From positions 1 to 31,357 of IMG/VR virus record IMGVR_UViG_3300006735_000123: DNA of 31,357 nt; one strand, 5' to 3'. Under the pieces are notes generated by a model. It searched no databases and was not told where the DNA came from. It worked only from the letters and a program-made list of their open reading frames with translations. Positions 24,222 to 28,531 of the stretch are shown here, piece by piece; position 1 is the first letter of the stretch; each line of letters opens with the position of its first letter. This DNA comes from a virus. A program made the position numbers and the translations under genes.

Positions 24222-24469
24222 GTAACAAAAACAGGAGAGAACTCAAATGTGAGACACACCCTACTATGAATTATGTAAGAAGTAAAATTATTATTATTGA
24301 GTAGGGTGAGACCCTGACCTGTGCGAAAGCACGAACAGTGGTCATCTCTAACCGTCCCTCTAGGGGGAAACCTCTAGACGGACTTTCAAAAAACGCAAAG
24401 ACTTAGGCGACGGAAAGTCAAAGCGTATTTCAACTTTTAGAACTCGTCGCAAATTTTGGAGTATTCATT
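24222..24469 (+). ncRNA. Long structured 5' leader with start-stop and 12-codon mini-ORF (candidate riboregulator)
   Basis: Seen in order: AGGAGAGA (24233-24240) correctly spaced from ATG-TGA (24247-24252); stem CACCCTACT (24257-24265) with AGTAGGGTG (24300-24308), whose loop holds a mini-ORF MNYVRSKIIIIE (24266-24304); TGACC/GGTCA (24315-24319 with 24340-24344) enclosing GTGC-GAAA-GCAC (24321-24332); hairpin CTAGGGG-GAAA-CCTCTAG (24360-24377) flanked by CCGT/ACGG; and a long-range pair GACTTTC (24381-24387) with GAAAGTC (24413-24419). No known riboswitch class is recognised. It precedes a winged-helix gene with GGAG 8 nt before its ATG. Confidence 0.6.
24266..24304 (+). CDS. 12-codon leader peptide candidate
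   Basis: ATG just after the 5' arm of a 9-bp stem, encoding MNYVRSKIIIIE and a TAG that lies in the 3' arm. It has no ribosome binding site of its own, but a strong one serves an ATG-TGA 14 nt upstream, so termination-reinitiation is possible. Four consecutive ATT codons recall attenuator leaders; translation is not proven. Confidence 0.35.
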   Translation: MNYVRSKIIIIE

Positions 24470-24694
24470 ATGACCCGTACCAACACCACTAAGCGTCGAA
24501 TCATGGACTACCTTGCAACTGGTAAGACTCTTACCGCTGCTGAAGCACAGTCCCGATTCGGTTGCGCCAACTTCCGCGCCACCATCAGCGACATCAAGTC
24601 GCAGGTTGAGCGGTACAACAACTGGGCAATTGTTTCCCAGACCACCAAGACCACCGGCAAGAACCGTTACGCCATGGTCTCCCTGAACGGTTGA
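24470..24694 (+). CDS. Winged-helix/HTH DNA-binding protein
   Basis: A 74-residue basic protein (MTRTNTTKRRIMDYLATGKT...). LTAAEAQSRFGCANFRATIS reads as helix-turn-recognition helix, and the C-terminal SQTTKTTGKNRYAMVSL as a wing. This is the small winged-helix domain often found as a stand-alone phage protein. It probably binds DNA as a transcription or architectural factor. It sits behind a long structured leader and is followed by four consecutive hairpins, so its own mRNA looks heavily regulated. Confidence 0.7.
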   Translation: MTRTNTTKRRIMDYLATGKTLTAAEAQSRFGCANFRATISDIKSQVERYNNWAIVSQTTKTTGKNRYAMVSLNG

Positions 24695-24796
24695 GGGACC
24701 GTTCATGGACTCCCCCGCGTGGGGGAACACATGATCAGAGTCATGGCTGATCATGAAAATTAGGTGTGGGTGGGGGCAACCCCATTCACGCTTTTC
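24684..24796 (+). terminator. Cluster of four consecutive hairpins ending in a probable terminator
   Basis: Hairpin 1: TGAACGGT/ACCGTTCA (24684-24705), overlapping the stop codon. Hairpin 2: TCCCCC-GCGT-GGGGGA (24711-24726). Hairpin 3: CATGATCAG/CTGATCATG (24730-24755). Hairpin 4: GTGGGTGGGG-GCAA-CCCCATTCAC (24766-24789), a 10-bp stem with a GNRA loop, followed by CTTTTC, so the last can act as an intrinsic terminator. The first three lack U-tracts and may stabilise the 3' end. Confidence 0.6.
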
Positions 24797-24816
24797 AAAC
24801 TGAAAGAATCAAAACA

Positions 24817-25092
24817 ATGAAAACTACTAAAACAAACTACATCATCGAGTACCATTCAGATATGTTCACCGAGTCTCGTAGAGAGCGGGTGAAGAATAAG
24901 AAAACGGGAAAGATGGAAATAAAGAACATCAAACCCAATCCAGAAACCACCAAGGGTTTCAAGGTTGTTGAGGTTATCAATCCCAACCGAAGCAGTCACA
25001 TGCCCGGCACTTGGTTGACTAAGAAGCAAGTCTTGACACAAACTCAATTCTCAGATGTCGTAGTCAAGACTCCCCGAGAACGGAGATACTGA
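24817..25092 (+). CDS. Small basic unknown protein
   Basis: A 91-residue Lys/Arg/Thr-rich protein (MKTTKTNYIIEYHSDMF...VKNKKTGKMEIKNIK). The start at 24817 is chosen because the longer frame runs through the terminator hairpin. The ribosome binding site is weak (GAAAGAA). It overlaps the next gene by ATGA coupling. No family recognised. Confidence 0.55.
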   Translation: MKTTKTNYIIEYHSDMFTESRRERVKNKKTGKMEIKNIKPNPETTKGFKVVEVINPNRSSHMPGTWLTKKQVLTQTQFSDVVVKTPRERRY

Positions 25093-25271
25093 TGAGTGAT
25101 AAACACGCAGCAGGAAAAGGTAGTCGTTACCGACCTGTGGACCAAGATAAGTATCGAGAAAACTACGAAGCAATTTTCGGAAAGCCAAAGAAGGAAACCA
25201 AGAATGACAGATCCAAAGATTCTAAGACTGACAACCGGCGAAGAGATTCTAAGCAAGACGGAAGAGACTGA
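25092..25271 (+). CDS. Small conserved-type phage protein (GKGSRYRPVD motif)
   Basis: A 59-residue, highly charged protein starting MSDKHAAGKGSRYRPVDQDK then YRENYEAIFGK. The opening GKGSxYRPVDxxKYxxNYxxIF looks like a short conserved protein that I associate with many phage genomes; its function is unknown. The Lys/Asp/Arg-rich tail is probably disordered. Start overlaps the upstream stop; the last 68 nt overlap the next gene. Confidence 0.6.
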   Translation: MSDKHAAGKGSRYRPVDQDKYRENYEAIFGKPKKETKNDRSKDSKTDNRRRDSKQDGRD

Positions 25272-25518
25272 CGCAGGATGGTCCCTAGTGGATCCTGTGA
25301 TCCTAGTCCCCACCGGCGGTAAGGGTCTCGCCCTCGCTCCGTGGCTTCCATATCGTGCTGAGAACAGTGAACTCGTTATCAATGAGAAGAACATCGTGTT
25401 TATCACGACTCCTCATCCTGATCTCATCAAGGAATACGTTGCTGCTACCAGCAAGATCATTACTCCACCGAAATCCGATATCGTTGGAATCGTTGGACCC
25501 GGTATGATTACCGAATGA
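25204..25518 (+). CDS. Conserved-type phage hypothetical (LTTGEEIL protein)
   Basis: A 104-residue beta-rich protein: ILRLTTGEEILSKTEE, then WSLVDPVILVP, LALAPWLPYRAE, and IVFITTPHPDLIKEYVAATS. This pattern of short strands followed by a helix is found in uncharacterised marine phage proteins and suggests an Sm-like barrel, but that is only an impression. The start at 25204 has AAGGA 9 nt upstream; an earlier in-frame ATG (25096) overlaps the previous gene almost fully and is rejected. Two tRNA genes follow within 6 nt. Confidence 0.6.
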   Translation: MTDPKILRLTTGEEILSKTEETDAGWSLVDPVILVPTGGKGLALAPWLPYRAENSELVINEKNIVFITTPHPDLIKEYVAATSKIITPPKSDIVGIVGPGMITE

Positions 25519-25523
25519 CACAT

Positions 25524-25597
25524 GCGCCTGTAACTCAATTGGATAGAGTAACGGCCTTCTAAGCCGTAGGTTACAGGTTCGAGTCCTGTCAGGCGTG
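25524..25597 (+). tRNA. tRNA-Arg(TCT)
   Basis: Cloverleaf complete: acceptor GCGCCTG/CAGGCGT (first pair G-T), D stem ACTC/GAGT, anticodon stem ACGGC/GCCGT with loop CTTCTAA (anticodon TCT, reads AGA), T arm ACAGG-TTCGAGT-CCTGT, discriminator G. CCA is not encoded. It lies 5 nt before tRNA-Lys, so the two are probably cut from one transcript. AGA is rare in many bacteria, a frequent reason for phages to carry this tRNA. Confidence 0.95.
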
Positions 25598-25602
25598 CTG
25601 CC

Positions 25603-25675
25603 GGATCGGTAACTCAATTGGTAGAGTAGCGGGCTTTTACCCCGAAGGTTGGGAGTTCAAGTCTCCCCCGATCCA
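25603..25675 (+). tRNA. tRNA-Lys(TTT)
   Basis: Acceptor GGATCGG/CCGATCC, D stem ACTC/GAGT, anticodon stem GCGGG/CCCGA with one mismatch at the top pair (G27-A43) and loop CTTTTAC (anticodon TTT), T arm GGGAG-TTCAAGT-CTCCC, discriminator A. CCA is not encoded. Position 37 is A as usual for Lys. Confidence 0.93.
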
Positions 25676-25687
25676 TTGGAGATAAAC

Positions 25688-26194
25688 ATGGATTATGATT
25701 TGACTGGTGAAGCGATTGCGTCGAAGACGTACTCCAATCTAAACAAACACACAACCGAACCATACTGGAGAGGATCAGTCTTCGAAGACTTTGCTATGAT
25801 CCGGTCTCCACGATCCCGTGGTGCTGCTGGTGAGAAACTCGTCAGCGATATCTTTGAGTCACACGGACACGCTGTGAAGCGATCACGGACATCTCAGTAT
25901 GACAGACTCATTGCTGGTCATAAGATCGAGATCAAGGTTAGTACAACATGGGATTCCACTCCCAATAACTTCCGATGGTCTCAGATCCGAAACCAACCAT
26001 ACGAGCGAATCGTATTCTGTGGGATCAATGCCAATGAATTGAAACTGTCATGGGCAGAGAAGTCTGATCTAGAGAAGTATGTGTTCAACGATGCACATAG
26101 ACAACACGCAGGTCAAAGAGGGGGTCTTGACATCTACTGGATCGCTGGTAGAATTGAAGACTTCCACTGGATGAGATCAATAGGAGAATTTTGA
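25688..26194 (+). CDS. PD-(D/E)XK-type nuclease
   Basis: A 168-residue protein with a clean restriction-endonuclease-like active site: E49 in GAAGEKLVSDIF, D72 in SQYDRLIAG and E81-I-K83 in HKIEIKVSTTWD, with the following FRWSQIRNQPYERIVFCGI strand-helix. It would cleave DNA using Mg2+. Size and motif order resemble type II-like phage nucleases that may degrade host DNA or process concatemers; the target is unknown. GGAG lies 8 nt before the ATG (25688); a longer frame starts inside tRNA-Lys and is rejected. Confidence 0.8.
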   Translation: MDYDLTGEAIASKTYSNLNKHTTEPYWRGSVFEDFAMIRSPRSRGAAGEKLVSDIFESHGHAVKRSRTSQYDRLIAGHKIEIKVSTTWDSTPNNFRWSQIRNQPYERIVFCGINANELKLSWAEKSDLEKYVFNDAHRQHAGQRGGLDIYWIAGRIEDFHWMRSIGEF

Positions 26195-26463
26195 TGGGTA
26201 CACTAAACGAACATGATGCAGACAAGGGACGTTGTTTCGTGACTTCACGATTCATCGCACCAAACGAATCCGCCCGATTCACATCTGAGTTTGACGCATG
26301 GATTTCTACACAGGGTCAGCGTATGATTGAGAACTGGGTAGGTGAAGGTATGAAGACTCCCAACAAAGAATGGGAGATGATCTACCGCGAGTGGTATGCC
26401 ACAGATGAGTCTGCCGCAGGACGAGAAGAACACAGGGACTTTCTTACAGAAGATCGGAACTGA
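26194..26463 (+). CDS. Small unknown protein
   Basis: An 89-residue acidic, Trp-rich protein (FDAWISTQGQRMIENWVGEG...). TGATG coupling to the nuclease gene, with GGAG 7 nt before the ATG. No motif recognised; coupling suggests it could modulate the nuclease, but this is only proximity. Confidence 0.6.
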   Translation: MGTLNEHDADKGRCFVTSRFIAPNESARFTSEFDAWISTQGQRMIENWVGEGMKTPNKEWEMIYREWYATDESAAGREEHRDFLTEDRN

Positions 26464-26471
26464 AAAGACAA

Positions 26472-26693
26472 ATGACTTTCAAGGAATCTTTACAACGTAG
26501 TTTGGTAAAGGCAATTGGGTTCCGTATTATTGGATTCATCATGTGCTTCCTTATCATAAAGATAGGAAGTGAGAATGACATCCTCCTCGCAATAGAAATA
26601 AATGTATCTGCATTCATTCTGTATTTCGTATACGAACGTATCTGGAACAGTATCAAGTTAGGAAAAGTACAAGATGGCAAAACGAGTGATTGA
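26472..26693 (+). CDS. DUF2061-type small membrane protein
   Basis: A 73-residue protein: RSLVKAIGFRIIGFIMCFLI then LLAIEINVSAFILYFVYERIWN. This matches the DUF2061 layout: an N-terminal RSLxKAxxxRIxG helix and a second helix ending in YxxERxWN, both membrane segments. Function unknown. It overlaps the next gene by 20 nt. Confidence 0.75.
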   Translation: MTFKESLQRSLVKAIGFRIIGFIMCFLIIKIGSENDILLAIEINVSAFILYFVYERIWNSIKLGKVQDGKTSD

Positions 26694-26856
26694 CCAATTT
26701 GACATGGAAGCAGAACGCGAAGGAAACGCGATCAAAGGACATACCGTTATTCGTCGCGGGTGGGGCAAAGGCATCACAAAGCAGCGAAACATGCACAAGC
26801 GTGGAAATGAAATCCTCACGACACGGGTCGTGAACAAACTCAAAGTTTTCAAGTAA
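26674..26856 (+). CDS. Small basic unknown protein
   Basis: A 60-residue, Arg/Lys-rich protein (MAKRVIDQFDMEAEREGNAI...RRGWGKGITKQRNMHKRG) that may bind nucleic acid. The ribosome binding site is GGA at a normal distance. No family recognised. Confidence 0.55.
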   Translation: MAKRVIDQFDMEAEREGNAIKGHTVIRRGWGKGITKQRNMHKRGNEILTTRVVNKLKVFK

Positions 26857-26867
26857 GGAAACAAACA

Positions 26868-27017
26868 ATGGACATGAAGACCTACATCTATCTGCTCACT
26901 GGCATCCTCACCTATTGGGGAATGTGTGCGCCGGACTCTCCGAAGGAATTTGATCTGAACAGAGACGGGTGTGTTGACTGCATGGATCTCATGCAACTGA
27001 TCTGGAATTTCATGTGA
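26868..27017 (+). CDS. 49-residue secreted-type protein with one dockerin-like Ca2+ loop
   Basis: Reads MDMKTYIYLLTGILTYWGMC, then APDSPKEFDLNRDGCVDCMD, then LMQLIWNFM. A hydrophobic N-terminus (about 6-19) is followed by D29-x-N31-x-D33-G-x-x-D37-x-x-D40, the exact calcium-loop spacing of dockerin type I repeats and related EF-hands. Only one repeat is present, whereas dockerins have two. Four Cys are visible. AAGGA (26853-26859) lies 8 nt upstream. It is too short to be a typical dockerin; a fragment or a Ca2+-binding mini-protein is possible. Confidence 0.5.
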   Translation: MDMKTYIYLLTGILTYWGMCAPDSPKEFDLNRDGCVDCMDLMQLIWNFM

Positions 27018-27021
27018 TCAC

Positions 27022-27402
27022 ATGATTGATTGTCTTGAACTATGTGATACGGCGTTTCCTATTGCCAAAGAAATCAATAGGAGTCAAAAGCATGTGTCGT
27101 TTATTCTAGACAGAAAGGGTAAGATAGTTTCGATTGGGACGAACACACGAAAGACACATCCAAAAGCCATGGAACATGGTTATCGCTTCTGTGAATTGCA
27201 CAGCGAATTGGATTGTTACCTTCGTCTTCCTCAGTCTCGTCGCTCTGATAAACTTACTCTAGTAAATTTTAGATTCAATCGGTTTGGGGACATGAGAATG
27301 TCACGACCGTGTACTAAGTGTATGCCTTGGTGTAGGGTAGTTTTTGAACGAATCATATACACCACTGATTATGGATTCGAAGAAGTAAAGGATATAAAAT
27401 GA
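27022..27402 (+). CDS. Small zinc-dependent CDA-fold deaminase
   Basis: A 126-residue protein with the cytidine/deoxycytidylate deaminase zinc site: H60-S-E62 (HSELDC) and P96-C97-x-x-C100 (RPCTKCMPWC). The first half, HVSFILDRKGKIVSIGTNTR, is the core beta-hairpin. It is smaller than dCMP deaminases (about 180-190 residues) and lacks an obvious allosteric or nucleotide-phosphate-binding insert, so its substrate (free nucleoside/nucleotide, or nucleic acid) is unclear. There is no strong ribosome binding site before the ATG. Confidence 0.75.
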   Translation: MIDCLELCDTAFPIAKEINRSQKHVSFILDRKGKIVSIGTNTRKTHPKAMEHGYRFCELHSELDCYLRLPQSRRSDKLTLVNFRFNRFGDMRMSRPCTKCMPWCRVVFERIIYTTDYGFEEVKDIK

Positions 27403-27575
27403 ACGTGAAGCAAATTATCGCAAACACCTGCTATGGACTTGGGTTCGCATCCATCGCACTTTCCGCATACGCATACTCGGCAAGCGGAGTTGATAACGCG
27501 ACCTATCTCGGTCTCTGGGTTCCGTCCTTCATTCTGGTCGGACTGCTCTTCGAAAAGTGGAGTATCGAAGACTAA
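27399..27575 (+). CDS. Small two-TM membrane protein
   Basis: A 58-residue protein: MNVKQIIANTCYGLGFASIA then LSAYAYSASG..., YLGLWVPSFILVGLLFEKWSIED. Two hydrophobic helices (about 12-28 and 36-51). ATGA-coupled to the deaminase gene. No family recognised. Its stop is 20 nt before the -35 of the tmRNA promoter. Confidence 0.6.
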   Translation: MNVKQIIANTCYGLGFASIALSAYAYSASGVDNATYLGLWVPSFILVGLLFEKWSIED

Positions 27576-27595
27576 AAAAAATTGTATAAAGTGGG

Positions 27596-27623
27596 TTGAC
27601 AGAAGTTCGATCCAACATACAAT
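27596..27623 (+). promoter_or_regulatory. tmRNA promoter (TTGACA-16-TACAAT)
   Basis: TTGACA at 27596-27601 and TACAAT at 27618-27623, 16-nt spacer. The expected start (about 27630) coincides with the first base of the helix 2 strand of the tmRNA acceptor piece, so the primary transcript would begin with the acceptor piece. Confidence 0.88.
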
Positions 27624-27629
27624 ACTTAT

Positions 27630-27689
27630 GTCATCGAAGAAGGAATGGATGACTGAAACCACACGGGGGTTCGAATCCCCCCGACTCCA
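27630..27689 (+). ncRNA. ssrA: Permuted tmRNA, acceptor piece (3' part of the tRNA-like domain)
   Basis: Seen: GTCATC (27630-27635) and GACTGA (27651-27656), complementary to helix 2 segments of the coding piece; T arm GGGGG-TTCGAAT-CCCCC (27665-27681); acceptor strand CGACTCC (27682-27688); discriminator A (27689). CCA is not encoded (next bases CTG), so it must be added. There is no 5' tRNA half upstream, only the promoter. The acceptor strand pairs over 7 bp with GGGGTCG at 27912-27918, including G3.U70, the alanine identity pair used by all tmRNAs. In permuted tmRNA genes this piece precedes the coding piece, as here. Confidence 0.88.
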
Positions 27690-27704
27690 CTGAAAGGAAC
27701 GGAT

Positions 27705-27908
27705 ATGGAAAGCAGAGTAGAAAACAAGGGTCGCAAAACAAAGCGTGAAGCGGCACACTACTGGCCTACTAAGGTCCGTTACAAGGGAGAGTCCCATTGG
27801 ATTCTCCTCACCGATACCGAAGTCGTTCGTGCAGCGAAACGTGCGAAGGCGAATCCAGAGGATCGCCCGGGACTTTGGGGACGCATCCGATTGGTGTTTG
27901 GATTCTAA
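27705..27908 (+). CDS. 67-residue basic protein encoded in the tmRNA spacer
   Basis: The gene lies wholly between the tmRNA acceptor and coding pieces. AAGGA (27694-27698) is well spaced from the ATG, and the TAA (27906-27908) ends 3 nt before the coding-piece G-run. The product is basic (MESRVENKGRKTKREAAHYW, then PTKVRYKGESHWILLTDTEV, then VRAAKRAKANPEDRPGLW...). No family is recognised. The stretch ILLTDTEVVRAAKRAKAN has a faint likeness to the LxGxEVKSLRxGKAN core of SmpB, the tmRNA partner, but the rest of SmpB is absent, so I do not claim homology. It would be transcribed from the tmRNA promoter and must be translated before the spacer is removed, or the spacer itself serves as its mRNA. 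Confidence 0.65.
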   Translation: MESRVENKGRKTKREAAHYWPTKVRYKGESHWILLTDTEVVRAAKRAKANPEDRPGLWGRIRLVFGF

Positions 27909-27911
27909 CAG

Positions 27912-28330
27912 GGGGTCGAATGGTTTCGATGGGTCAGTTTGAAAAACTGGAGATGACCGGGAAGGCAACCTACTCGAATCAATGGTTGCAAAACTCAAAC
28001 GCCAATGAAATGCGTATCGCTGCTTGACGCAGCACGGGCGACCTCAGCCTAGGGGAACAAAGAGGTACTCCTCACCTTGGACGAAAGTTCAAGATGAGGG
28101 TTTCAAAACTGAATAGATGAAACATGTGTTGGGACTAATTACCCCGGCACAGGACGGTGACTGAATATTGTTCGTCATGTGATAAAAGGTACTGTCTTCC
28201 CTGTAGTGGGGTGCCAATGCTCAAATGAGTGAGGTAGCGTATAACTAACGCAAGGTAGGTGCGAGTAGGATCAAATTCACTAGCGTGAATCCGAAAGTTG
28301 GTGGTAAATTGTGAGTCCACCCCGTCCACG
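27912..28330 (+). ncRNA. ssrA: Permuted tmRNA, coding piece (5' part, tag and downstream structured region)
   Basis: Seen in order: acceptor strand GGGGTCG (27912-27918); D-loop-like GGTTTCGATGGG (27922-27933); helix 2 segments TCAGTT (27934-27939) and GATGAC (27952-27957), complementary to the acceptor piece; H-type pseudoknot with S1 CGGG/CTCG (27958-27961, 27973-27976) and S2 GCAACC/GGTTGC (27965-27970, 27984-27989); tag from GCC 28001 reading ANEMRIAA then TGA (28025-28027); H5-like hairpin GCTGC-TTGAC-GCAGC (28019-28033) with the stop in its loop. Downstream hairpins include CCTCACCTTGGAC-GAAA-GTTCAAGATGAGG (28070-28099) and ATTCAC-TAGC-GTGAAT (near 28275). The mature 3' end is not determined; about 300 nt after the tag is long for a two-piece tmRNA. 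Confidence 0.85.
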
Positions 28331-28341
28331 ATCTTCAAAGA

Positions 28342-28384
28342 AGGGCCCTGAGTTTGAGATTTTCTCCTCGGGGCCCTCTTTTCA
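28342..28384 (+). terminator. Intrinsic terminator of the tmRNA transcript
   Basis: An 11-bp stem AGGGCCCTGAG (28342-28352) with CTCGGGGCCCT (28367-28377), one T-G pair, then CTTTTC. It ends the tmRNA unit. Confidence 0.85.
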
Positions 28385-28510
28385 ATTATACATAAGGGTG
28401 TACTAGGGCGAACGAACTTCGTTCATGTGCAGGGACGGACCACGGGAATTTCGCTACCTTAGAACCGTCAACAAGAGGCGCCCTCACTTGGTGGGGGCGC
28501 TTCATTATAG
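28385..28510 (+). other. Intergenic segment with three hairpins (possible small RNA or leader)
   Basis: No coding frame is supported. It holds GAACGA-ACT-TCGTTC (28410-28424), an outer pair GACGG/CCGTC (28434-28438 with 28465-28469), and GCGCCCTCAC-TTG-GTGGGGGCGC (28478-28500) followed by TTCATTATA, a terminator-like hairpin with a poor U-tract. It could be a short RNA between two units or the structured leader of the gene at 28532. No promoter with a good -35 is visible. Confidence 0.4.
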
Positions 28511-28531
28511 ATACTGATAGAGGAGAAACCT

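Noticed and set aside
24222-24469. Group I intron, glutamine riboswitch or RNase P-like RNA
   Set aside because: I looked for the group I P/Q/R/S core, the glnA-motif core and RNase P consensus boxes and could not find any; only short chance matches such as GGAAAGTC occur.
27630-27692. A separate tRNA with T arm GGGGG-TTCGAAT-CCCCC
   Set aside because: No 5' acceptor strand, D arm or anticodon arm precedes it, and the promoter ends only 7 nt before it. Its acceptor strand pairs with the tmRNA coding piece instead.
27705-27908. Spacer protein as an SmpB homologue
   Set aside because: Only a short stretch looks similar (LTDTEV...RAKAN). The protein is less than half of SmpB's size and lacks its other conserved blocks, so homology is not claimed.
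27988-28008. Alternative tmRNA tag frame starting at GCA (AKLKRQ)
   Set aside because: It would be very basic and lacks the Ala-Ala end. The other frame ends in AA, has A at -4 from the resume codon, and puts its stop in an H5-like hairpin.
27912-28324. A conventional one-piece tmRNA ending near 28324
   Set aside because: The 3' region has a GGTGG/CCACC stem but a 12-nt loop instead of the 7-nt T loop, and no strand pairs with GGGGTCG over 7 bp. The perfect T arm and acceptor strand are upstream at 27665-27689, so the permuted reading fits far better.
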